Source: Dissophora ornata
Taxonomy: Eukaryota > Mortierellomycota > Mortierellomycetes > Mortierellales > Mortierellaceae
Direction: 5' to 3'
Assembly: GCA_025201705.1 (NCBI GenBank)
Contig: MU617181.1
Location: 1 to 20,010, forward strand
DNA length: 20,010 nucleotides
Shown: one piece after another, positions 9,201 to 19,265 of the stretch
Layout of the letters: each line of letters opens with the position of its first letter
How positions within the stretch are numbered: the stretch's first letter is position 1
Position numbers and translations under genes: made by a program
The notes under the pieces: model-generated
Databases searched by the model: none
What the model was told of the DNA's origin: nothing
The model's input: the letters and a program-made list of their open reading frames with translations, nothing else

Positions 9201-11862
9201 CTGTCGATGTCTTGGTCGGTGAATATGCCACCTCGCTCACCCTTGTCCAGAACGACGTCCCCACCGCCACGGATTCTACTATCTTGAAGCTCCTTCCCAT
9301 CGTTGGTACCCCCATTGCTCAGGCTATTGTCGACTTGGCCACCTTGACCTTCTCCAGTGTCATGATCAACAACCCTGCCGAGACCGACTTCACCACTAAC
9401 ATCAACGGTCTTATCGCCAACACTGGTCCATTCGATTCTGAAATTACGTTCCCCAACGGTTCCGGTGTCAGCTGGATCAACGGTGGCACGAACTCGTCTA
9501 TTGGTTTAATTGCCATGCCCACTATCCAGTCCAAAGCCGATGTCGGTGCTCAGCTTGCGTTGACGAACGTTCCTTTCCATGTCACCAGCGCTGCCAACAT
9601 GGGTGGTTTTGTTGGATACTCCTTGAAGGCTGAATCCTTTGAGTGGTTGGTCACCGCCGAGAACATGACCGTCATTGCCATGGGCGCTCCCATTCCCAAT
9701 ATTCATATGACCAAGACTGTCACCCTCAAGGGCTTCAACGGTCTCCAGGGCTTGACTATTCAGAAGTACGACCTTCCCTCTGACGACGCCAACGGTATCC
9801 ATCTTGTCCTCTCCGCTACCCTCCCCAACCCCTCAAATATTGGTATGGATATGGGCACTGTCGTGTTCAGCAACATCTTTGAGGGCCAGGACATCGGTAC
9901 CGTCCAGACCGTCGGACTCCAGCTCTTGCCCGCCGCCATCACTCCCATTAGTATGGAGGGAACCCTGGTCAAGCAGACTTCTGACGCTGGTCTTGCTGCT
10001 CTTGGCGACATGTTCCGCATGGCTCTCAGCGGTGGCACCCCCAACTTGATTGTCAAGGGCCAGTCTGTTACTCCCGCCAGCGGACCCGTCTCCTGGTTGA
10101 GCTCTGCTTTCACGTCTTTGTCCCTGAACGTCACCCTGCCCAGCATCGGCAAGCAGCAGATCATCACTGGTATTACTCTGAAGACTATGACTTTGGACTT
10201 CACTGGCAGCAACCCTTACAGCATCATGACCTCCTCGGACGACATTGAGGCTACGTTCCACATTCCTTTTGCCTTCCCCTTGAGCATCACTCAGGTCTCT
10301 GAGGACATTAACATCCAGATGCCCCAGGGTAACAACGTTGCCAACTTGAAGCTCCCTATCGCACCCGCTCAGACTCTCAGCGCTGGTCTCCTCAAGACCG
10401 CCTACCAGAATGAGTCCTTGAACGTCTACGATGGAGCTCACGATATCTTCAACGCCTTCTCCAAGGTCTTGACCACCGGCGCTGGAGTCCAGTTCTACTT
10501 GAACGGTACTGCAGACACTGTCGCTTCAACTGCTGCTGGTCTGGTCACGATCCCCGGTGTTGCTGTCAGCGTTTCCTCAACGTTGGTTGGTATGAACTTG
10601 AACGCTGGCGGTGCTCAGATCGCCAACATTACAATCAACGGAGGTACACCTGAGGCCCTCGAGATTCATCAGAACGTCATTCTCCAGAACCCCTCTGGAT
10701 TGACCGTCAAGGCTGGCAAGGTCAGCTTCGCTATTGGTTACGCTGGTTACGCCATGGGTCAGGCTACTGTTGAAAACATGGTCCTCGCCCCCGGTGCCAA
10801 CACCCTCCCTGCTGTCTTCCAGTTCGCTCCTGCGGTCGCTGCTGTTCGTGATGGATTCCTGAGTGGTTACCTTGCTGGTGCTCAGTTCTCTTTGAACATT
10901 GCTGGTACTTCCACTTCGACTAGCGTTGATTCCTTGAAGGAGGCTCTCGCTGCTGTCAGTATGGCCTCGACCATTACTGGTATCACTGACAAGCTGATCG
11001 GCACTGGAAGCGCTGCCCAGCCTAACCTCTGGACAATGTTGCAGGTAAAGCATTTTTTCTTGATAATCCTTTATGTGGGTTTGCTTAACTTGGAAGCTAA
11101 CTGACACCTTTTTTTTATGATTAATCTCATTAGATCCTCGAATCTCGCCCGACGCCAGTCCAGGTCATGATCTACAACCCGTTCGACACCCCTCTTTATA
11201 TCAAGAGCATGCAGGCCAGCACCACCTGGAACGGCAAGGCCTTTGGTATCGTTAACCAGGATGTTGGCTTGACCGTCCCTCCCAAGTCCAGCGTCCTTTC
11301 GCCCAGCGTTATTATGACCTCGCCTTCTGGTGCCGGCTTCTTGCTTGAGACTCTTACTCCTTTCCTTGCGACATACCCTACGCTTCTGCTTGGTGCCACC
11401 GTTGAGGTGCCTTTCACCATCACGTCGACGATCACAGCTGTTGTTGGTGGCTCGGGCGGATATACCGGTAACGTCGCCTACACTCAGGCCGACGCTATGT
11501 TCGGCGTCAAGATTGATGCTAGTATTCCCTCTAACGTCAAGGTCCCAAGCACCATCTCGACCACTACGACTGTCGCGAGCGCCTCGGCTACAACTACCGC
11601 AACTCTCGTCTCTGCCTCATCGACCGCCGCTTCTGCGACCACCGCCTCTACGACTACCACCGCTGCGACGACGACTACCACCGCTGCTCCAACTACGACC
11701 ACGACTGCTCCAACTACGACCACTTCTCTCCTGGCCAAGCGTCAATTGCTTGACTCCAGCTTGGCACCAACGAGCACTGACCCTGCTGTCATTGAGGCTT
11801 GGATCAAGACTATGGCCAACGCGATGGCTCTCGAAGCGGGTGTCGCTGCTCCTTTTGCATAA
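6293..11862 (+). CDS. Large type II membrane-anchored DUF3712/LEA-2-like protein
   Basis: The spliced model joins 6293-6808, 7181-7286, 7380-7659, 7756-11044 and 11134-11862. All introns are GT-AG, and the result is 4920 nt (1639 aa). Residues 1-45 are strongly acidic, followed by a basic stretch (KRRK) and one membrane helix at about 50-73. There is no cleavable signal, so a type II protein with an outside C-terminus is inferred. The ectodomain consists of beta-rich repeats with recurring Asn-Pro, NTGPF and GTxxxP motifs, resembling fungal DUF3712 domains. A module of about 745 residues occurs twice: IQITNP at 97-102 matches VMINNP at 836-841, and DLPSD at 221 matches DLPSD at 973. Many N-glycosylation sequons are present. 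A Thr/Ala/Ser stalk spans about 1537-1597, followed by Lys-Arg at 1599-1600 and a 39-residue tail. Family assignment rests on motif memory, and the biochemical role is unknown. Structural, adhesive or wall-associated roles are plausible. Confidence 0.85.
7071..7099. repeat. CA-rich microsatellite in intron 1
   Basis: An interrupted (CA)n tract inside the 372-nt first intron (6809-7180) of the DUF3712-like gene. That intron is about four times longer than the other three introns of the gene. Confidence 0.7.
7309..7324. repeat. (CA)8 microsatellite in intron 2
   Basis: Eight CA dinucleotides in the 93-nt second intron (7287-7379) of the DUF3712-like gene, upstream of a branch-site-like CTAAT at about 7351. 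Confidence 0.7.
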
Positions 11863-12237
11863 ACAAGGATTAAAATGGGCCCTGTATTTTTTCTTTCCTT
11901 TCCGTTGCTTTGTTACTTTATCGCATGTACCACATCTGTGATTTTTTTTTCTTGAGCACGACTCAAAGGCTCCTTTTTCTAGCGACCGTTTCGCAGCCTC
12001 CTCACACCTTTTTTTTCTGCAAGACCCCGTTCTTTTCTTGAATCTTTTTCGTGTTGGAAGGAAGAAGAGTGGGAGGTCTTGTCAAAAAAAATTTCGACTT
12101 TACACTCACTCACTTTTTTTAAACGACCCCTACCTATACCCTTCCCCTCCTTGTACAGTAATTTAATGATAATATTCTGTCAAAAACCTTCTTTTGAGCA
12201 AGCACCCCCTCCAACTCCTTCCCTCCCAACACCTGCA

Positions 12238-12281
<44 letters not shown>

Positions 12282-13542
12282 CCAGTTCAAGAATAGTACG
12301 ATGGATGCTCCATTTGCACGTAGCTTAACGGAGATTTTTTCTTTAATGACACTTTATGAGATATGAAATTAAAGCCTTTGATATTGCTTAACATTTGAGA
12401 AAATGAAAAAAAAATGCGAACGTAATGATCGATCATCATCAGGGAAAAACAAATATGCAACAGTTCTTTTGTTTGTTTGGTTTTTTTTCAATAACAAAAA
12501 CAAAGCCCAAAAGCCCAAATCCTCTTTAGATTTCAGCGAACAAATATGCAAACAGTTCCTATTCACATAAAACAAAAAAAAAAGTTCATCCGCTCAGATG
12601 AGGCATTTGTTGACCTATTGCGGAATACAAACCCTCCTTCCCCTCCTCCCCTCCTTAGTCTGTTTTCTTAGTCTATGTGAGCTTTGCCGCCAGCGTTTCC
12701 GCGACAACATAAACGAATGTACTTCAATGAATTGACGCCCTCTAGAATACAATCGATCAGCAACTTCAGCTGGCCCTGCGAGAAACTGGAGTTAGAAAAT
12801 TCCAGTGGTTTCAAAATTTGCTTTATTTTCACTTCTATACGGATATATCAAATGGTGATGGTGGCTATGGCACAGCTTCATCTATAACTGTCGGGGGCAA
12901 CTCGTAGACCGGTACATTCAAGGAACATCGGGAAGGCGACATTTCTGAGAATTATCGAGGTAGGGCAGTTACCATGGCAGCGATTCATTGTGCGCAGTCG
13001 TGTGTGAGAGAGAATCAAGTACTACCCACGCCTGGATGATGGGCATATTCTTAATGGAATGAGACTGCAGATATTAGACGTCACTACACATGTACACAGT
13101 CTTGCCGATCTTTTGATATTACCACTCAACAGATTTTCCCCAAGGTTATAGTCAGCCATGGAGTTCACTAAGACCTTTCCGTTATTGACGTTCTTGGAGC
13201 TAAGGAAGACCAGCTACATCTGCTTCCACAAAATTGCAAAGTTTTATTTTTTTTTATCGTTTCGAGCGAGATGGCTACAACTTCCGTGCTCGAGGGATGA
13301 CCTAAGTATTAGTCTTGGTGGGGCCAATGGCGGATGGAAGAAAACAGACACGAGAACAGTAGAAAAAGAACCTTCAAAACGCAGCATCCTTGCATTTCAA
13401 GCAAGGAATCTAAAGAGGCGGCGGTGGCCAGTTCACATTCACGACAACGGCGTATATATTACATATTATATTACAACTATGATTGGGCGTACATGAATGA
13501 CATCTACATGCGCCGTTTTCGATTCTTTCAGTTTCTTCCGTC
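11863..13542. other. Convergent intergenic region
   Basis: These 1.68 kb lie between the stop codon of the + strand DUF3712-like gene and the stop codon of the - strand chitin synthase, so they should contain both 3' UTRs. The sequence is rich in T and A homopolymers (11880-12120, 12239-12279, 12408-12590). I find no coding frame with a recognisable product and no clear canonical AATAAA signal for either gene. Confidence 0.6.
12239..12279. repeat. Poly(A) run of 41 bases
   Basis: An uninterrupted A41 lies 377 bp beyond the stop codon of the DUF3712-like gene, preceded by a C/T-rich stretch and followed by unrelated sequence. It may be simple homopolymer expansion or the scar of an integrated polyadenylated transcript. 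No flanking target-site duplication was seen. Confidence 0.85.
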
Positions 13543-16500
13543 TTAATGACTAAACAGACTGAAGAAGAGGTAGATGGTGCTTCCGAAGAACCTAAACAAA
13601 GAGAGTCCAAAGACGCTCCACATGATCGCGGCGAGGTATGCATTTGATCCATCCTATATAATTCGAAACGTAAACAGCGAAAAGTGCATCTCAATGAGTA
13701 CGAGGACACATCAAAGCTATTTGCCAACAGATAAAAAAGGAAAAAAAAAAACTAAGGGTTCTTACATCCAACGTGAGTTTCTTTTCAATGGTAGACGAGC
13801 AAATAATTGCAACCAAGAGGCCATTGGATCCGATCCAGGCCATAACGAGTCGCGTTCGGAAGCCACGGTAGTAGTCATCCTGCTTGGTCGCTGCGCTGCG
13901 AGACTGATGGACTTCAACGACTTTGTGGGAAAGCTCTGATATAGCCTCGTCATAGGCCTCGTTACTGCACAAGAAAAAGGCCAGTGCAAGCATCAGGGGA
14001 AGAAAAAAAAAAGAGGAATGGGGGAAGTGCATTAGTTCGAGCTTTGCAGCTGTCAACACGCATACAGAGATTTTGTGAACAATGGAGAGCGAGACATACA
14101 TATCAGCGGACGTGACGGGGAGTTCGACTTCGACAACCTGTCCGTCGCCCTTTTTGGCCTCTCCGAGGTCCGAGTGCGTTGTGTTGTCACCCTTAGTTCC
14201 CCAGCTATGCACATCAGAAATGTATAGCAAATATTCAATGTTAGAGATGACGATTCCGCTTTATCTCGGCCGAGAGGACTAGTTCATTACCACCCTAAGC
14301 GACTTACCTGACATCGTGCGTATTGCAGAACGCGTAAACGTTCAGGATATTGATATAGCTCGGCATCATGAACAAGTACTGCAGAAAACTCGTGATCATA
14401 TGCCAAGGGTCCATGTAGAGCACGGACATGATGATATACAGTCCATAAGTCGAGAGCAGCGACAAGATAATGTCTCTGAACGCTGCATTCTGAACGATAG
14501 TCCGAAGCACTTGCAGAGCATCTTGTGAAGCGCCAATGCTGGCAAAGGCTGCTTGCAGAGACCTGATCGTGATGAGCGCTGCGGCAAAGAGCATATAGCC
14601 CATGATCACCGCAAACGCGATCATTGACATTGTGTACGTCGCTTTTGACCCTTGCGGACGGTTACTATTTGTTTAGAAAGAAATGGGGTACGTTGGAAAT
14701 GAGACTACAAACCATACATACAGCATTGTACAAACGCGACTATGAAAACAACAGAAATCAAAACTTACCCCATGGAGCAGATGAATTGTGTGCAGATAAG
14801 GAATATATACAGGTACCGCATCACTTCATAGATCATGTCACCCCATCCGTTCCCGAAAGGATCTGTCGCTGGGTCCGCTAAGGATCTCGTCAGGAAATAG
14901 AATGTAATATACATGTTGCCCTAAAAAAAGGAGGAAGGACAATATCACTTATCAGTAACCTGTAGTCCCCTTACACTCAGTTCAAAGCACAGCATGTTTC
15001 GATGAGCAGGACTTACCAGAGCGAGCCAGGAGAAGATAATGCTGATAAAGTTGTAAAAGAACTCGAGATGGAACCACAGCTTCCTGACAAAACTGTGATC
15101 TGACCTCCAAATGTTGGACGAATGCGTCAACGCATACAATGCCGCAAAGAACGATCCGTTCAACCAACGTCGTCTTTGCGAAATGAACTCTGGCACCGAG
15201 TCTGGGACATCTGTCTCACCAACAGCAGATCGGACATATTTTAGCTTCCACTGTCCTCCGCGCTTTGCGACCAGTTCGAAGCACAGGATACGGTCCTCAG
15301 CCAGATACATGTTGGCTGAAAAGATGTTGTCCATATCTCCCGACTGATTCTCTCCCTTGAAGTACGACGCGAGAGGGCCGTTACCCTTGGCATCATTGAG
15401 CAGCGCCTTGTATCGGTAGGCTGAAAAGGCTCCTGGAAGCACTGAGATGTACCCAAAGACAGATTCCATGGGTTTGTCCAGGATATTGGACATCTTGTAC
15501 TCAAAGTTCTGTGCCGCCACGAGAGGGTTAAACAAGTTGACACAGCCACGTCCTGTCATCGCGCAAATCTCTCCACAGGCCCCTGCAACGTGCTTGTTGA
15601 CATCAAACGCCTTCCAGAGATGATAAATCGACGTGTTTCCAGGCTTCGTTCCAACATCGAGCAAGACACAGACATTGGGATTCAAGATCGGTCCAAACGC
15701 GTTAAAGAACCATCGATGGGAGTTGAGCTTCTTCTTGTTCTTTTCCTTGAGGCAGAACATGATCTGGACAGGGGGAATCTTGCGATCTGCAGATTTGACC
15801 TTGAGATCAGGATCGATTGAGATTTGGGCCGTGTACTCGTACAGATGTGCAACAACTTCTTTGCCACCAACGGCGTTCTTGGCAATACCATCCTGGTAGA
15901 CACCCATCATGGCCAGCACACTGAGGACGCGACGGCTGCACTTGTAACGACCATCGGCTACAATACAGACCACAACCTTTTTCCAGCCTCCGGGTCCCCA
16001 CATCTTGGACCGATCGCGCGCGCACAGATGTGAAATGTTTTTCATGACGCCATGCATCGTTCGACAAAAGAGAATTTCGTCCTCCTAATTCGACGGCGAT
16101 TAAAAAGGGGAAACAAAACGGAGGATACAAACATTAAACATTTAAAAATGCTGACTGCAGCCAAAGTCTAAAACATATCCAAACAGCCCAAGCAGCAATT
16201 GTTTTTTTAAAAAAAAGCGCGCTTTTTGATAGGGACAGGGCCGACTCACATTGTACATGGTCATGACAATAAACAGTTCCGTCTCACGATTAAGCATCTT
16301 GGGTCGAAGGGTATAGTTCTGAAGTGCAAAATCGTTCGGGTCACAGGTTATAGCGGTGTAGCGCATCGATGTGAACTCTTCTTCGTTCTTGCGCGGCAGG
16401 ACATCCAGCAACTTGGTTGGTACTGGACAGTCGAGGACCAAGTTTCCTTGCGTGAGTGTAACCTTTTTCGTGGTCTTGTATCGACGTGTTTGACGGGCTG

Positions 16501-17176
16501 GGGCAGGGCCGAAATGAAGCGTTGGGCTGGAGTTCTGATGAGGAAGAAATGGAAACGAAGGTGGAGGGGGAAGAGTCGACTGTGGGCCAAACCCTACTGA
16601 AAACGGATAGTGTGCATCAGGCATCTGCGAGACCGACTGAGAGGGAGCTGGCATCGGCATCGCAAAGGACACGTTTGGAACTGGAGCTACTGATGTCGGG
16701 GGATAGATTTGTGCTTGCGATCGCTGTCGGATCATATGAGCTTCCTCTGCCGGGTTGGGTAGAGGCCGTAGACTGAGGTTAGATGGAGCAGTTCGCATAG
16801 CCCCGACTGAAGCGTTCGGGTTCATTCCGGTGTTGGGTGGACCCCCACCGCCATAGCGTGGTGCCGTAGGACTGGGCTGAATGGGCAACATTTGCAACGA
16901 CCCATCACTTCCTCCATTTTGTCCACTCCGGCCACTGGTATTGCTGGTATTTGGGATCAATGGGTTACGTATAGGATCGACTGAATTATTGTTGGAGGGG
17001 TGCAGAAAGTTGTTGTTGGAGTAGGCTACGGGCATGGTCCCGCCGTGTCCTGCTACTGCTCGCATGTCTGGGTTGGTCCTGTTGGGTGCCATACCACGGT
17101 TCGGAGTGGTGTTTGGAAGGGTATTCCCACCCTGACCCCGATTGATATCGTTATTGTTACTATTGTTACCGAACAT
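13543..17176 (-). CDS. chs: Chitin synthase, division 1 (class I-III type)
   Basis: This enzyme (EC 2.4.1.16) polymerises UDP-GlcNAc into chitin at the plasma membrane. The exons, in coding order, are 17176-16250, 16084-15017, 14920-14769, 14664-14308, 14204-14100, 13964-13766 and 13653-13543. All introns are GT-AG (96-165 nt), giving 2919 nt (972 aa). Residues 1-226 are Asn/Pro/Gly/Gln-rich and probably disordered. Residues 227-309 are the chitin-synthase N-terminal domain, and GT2 catalysis begins at [12 protein letters not shown] (310). Visible motifs are VADGR (Asp353), LLDVGTKP (Asp452), [23 protein letters not shown] (572-574), QRRRW (612-616) and SWGTKGD (835-841). Membrane segments lie at about 650-678, 701-716, 730-749, 781-801, 804-826, 909-927 and 941-966. 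Nothing essential is missing. The start ATG precedes MFGNNS, and no in-frame alternative with better support is seen upstream. It is convergent with the DUF3712-like gene and divergent from the kinase. Confidence 0.96.
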
Positions 17177-17451
17177 GGTATGCGCGAAGAAAACTGCTCT
17201 TTGTGGAGAAGCTAAATTGCGGATTATTAGGAGAATTCAATGTCCAAGGCGTTACTCCACGAAAGAAGGAAAGAGGAGTGGTTGAAGACCAGCAGAAGAA
17301 AGGGGGAAAACTGGATGGAATTGTGTTTAGCGGCTCGGACCTCAGGAACTGACGGGTTGTACGCGGTTGAACGATGAACGTGCAGAAGCGTGTGATATAC
17401 AGGTTAGGGGAAGAAGAGGGGGTGTTTAAAAACAAACAAAAACAACGTGTG

Positions 17452-17470
17452 GTGTGTGTGTGTGTGTGTG
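17452..17470. repeat. (GT)n microsatellite
   Basis: A run of GT dinucleotides just upstream of the chitin synthase start, probably within its 5' leader or promoter. Read on the - strand it is a (CA)n tract. Confidence 0.75.
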
Positions 17471-17748
17471 CACGACGGAGGAAAGGCTGGCGAGAGGTAT
17501 GCAATGATAACAGCGCGGCTTATGGTGGGAGCTGTGGCAGTGGGCGTCTTGTTGGCTGTGGTGCGAAGGTGGTGGCTCTTTTGTGTACTTGAGCGGCGAC
17601 GAAACGATTCGTAGACAAAGCGAGGAGGAATGAATGAATGAATAAATGAGGGATGGAGTGAACAAGAGAAGCAATGGGATGTCTTTGCAAGACGAATGTC
17701 GATCAAGAGAGATCCTACAGGACCTTGGTAGCGCCCGCGCCAATGGGG

Positions 17749-17770
17749 CTAATATATAATAATTCATTGG
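17749..17770 (-). promoter_or_regulatory. chs: Possible CCAAT and TATA elements upstream of chitin synthase
   Basis: On the - strand CCAAT (17770-17766) is followed within ten bases by ATTATATATT (17760-17751). The next gene downstream on that strand is the chitin synthase, whose ATG lies about 575 bp away. If this is the core promoter the 5' leader is long or contains an intron: a TTTAG acceptor with a CTAAT branch-like site lies about 35 nt before the ATG. The spacing between CCAAT and TATA is unusually short, so the call is weak. Confidence 0.25.
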
Positions 17771-19265
17771 GACGAGGCCTTGTTGGCGAGAAGGTTTCAA
17801 GATTCAGATGTGCAGGGGTTGCATCGTGCGGCTGTAGGGGATACATGCTGACTGTTGCGGACGATGCACCTTCGATTCTGACACGCTTCAATGGCTCCCC
17901 CTTGTCCATCGCAGGCAGACAGTGGCGACGTTTGTGTGTCTATTTTCTGTTTGGGTGACACGATGATGGCACACGGAGAAAGAGCGCCCCTCTTGGCACG
18001 AAGCAGAATCAAACAGCCCCCGCGCTCAATCAAACATCGGACGGCGCATTCCCCGAAACAGCGCAGGCCCCTCCAGGATCGAACTGGATTCACATTCTAC
18101 CAGAGGCAGGCGCAGAGAACCCCAGTATGCCTGTCTCCCCAGCGCCTGTACTCTTCGCTCGTTCCCATCACAGCCAAGCAAGCGATCACTCATCCCTCCT
18201 CTGGCGCAATGACAAAAGTGCTCTCAACGGCACGCAAATGCTGGACCCTTCGTAATCGATTAAAAAATTGGTTTCTCTGCGTGGTACCAATGCGAGACTA
18301 TGTTTTCAAAAATGCAATTGTACGTGGATTTGGTGGACGCCATCGGACCGTCAAGGTGCGTTTGGAGCATGCCAGCACCGCAAAAATAGACATACGATGC
18401 TGGTGTTACCGGGGACACTATTCTCAGTTGAGATGGTGCATTCTATTCGCTTTCAATGGAACTGATCGATAAGGAGTAAGAATAGCTCCACTGCCATGTC
18501 AGATATTAATTGAATGAGGGTGCCACCAGGACTGCTGTGTATACAGCGTTCGTCCTAGTCAGGATAGACATCCACTTACCGATCAGCTACACTTCCTTTG
18601 AACCTCTTTCACCACACAAGCAGGCATGGTTTTGTGCATCCGTGTGGCAAACATGATCCCTCTGACTAGTATAACGCGTCGTCAATTGGTTCAGGACATT
18701 GCTCCGAGCATGGCCCCAACCCAGCATAGTTTTCATCGAGTCGTGACTGCCAATCACCAAGCGCGCTATTACGCGACACTGAACGCGGCACCGTTTGCAT
18801 TGACGCGTTTGGAGGTGTCAATGCGGCAAGGCAAGTCGATCAATTGACAAAGCGCTGCTTACGAAAACGATTGTCGCGACAGTGCATGTTCAATCTTGGA
18901 ACATTGTCGAGCTGCAGTGGGGAAAAAGAGTTAGAGGGAGCAAGGGCCATAATGCCTCCTTTTTTTTTTTTTGTCATTTCCTCCCACCTTACCCAAACCT
19001 CTGCTTCGATCGTGACAAACCCCCCTTTCTCGTGAACTCTACACTTGAGGGAGTTTTTTCCCTCGTTTAAAAAAGGGTCTCTGTCGAGTTTGTTCACCAT
19101 TTCATTCCTTTTTTCCCTTTCATTCATCAAACTCACAAGTGCTCATTTGTCAACTCGTGGACAATATTTTAAAAAAAAAACAAAAACCACACCTCGACCT
19201 TGCCACAGCTCAGCATACAACTTAAACCACAACACTATTGCCGCTCTACCTAAACTACATTCACC

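Larger units (their letters stand above)
17177..19265. other. Divergent intergenic region between chitin synthase and kinase
   Basis: These 2.1 kb separate two genes transcribed away from each other and should hold both promoters. The part nearest the kinase is T-rich and then C/A-rich, including a T run at about 18960-18972 and an A run near 19170, typical of a fungal promoter and leader. The middle holds a 193-codon open frame (17891-18472) and a 73-codon frame (18626-18847). Neither has a recognised domain. They are discussed as findings rather than annotated as genes. Confidence 0.5.

Noticed and set aside
11330..11941. A 203-codon Leu/Pro/Arg-rich frame on the + strand.
   Set aside because: It is the alternate frame of exon 5 of the DUF3712-like gene. 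The Thr/Ala repeats read out of frame give the Leu/Pro/Arg pattern.
12239..12279. The poly(A) run as proof of a SINE or processed pseudogene.
   Set aside because: No Pol III A and B boxes, no coding remnant upstream and no target-site duplication were found, so it is reported only as a homopolymer repeat.
13158..13496. A 112-codon open frame on the + strand near the 3' end of the chitin synthase.
   Set aside because: It lies in the probable 3' UTR region antisense to the chitin synthase, with no domain and no supporting start context.
18072..18088. A tRNA T-arm-like hairpin on the - strand: five-base stem TCCAG/CTGGA around TTCGATC.
   Set aside because: No matching acceptor stem, anticodon arm or properly spaced A box could be found upstream on that strand, so it is probably chance.
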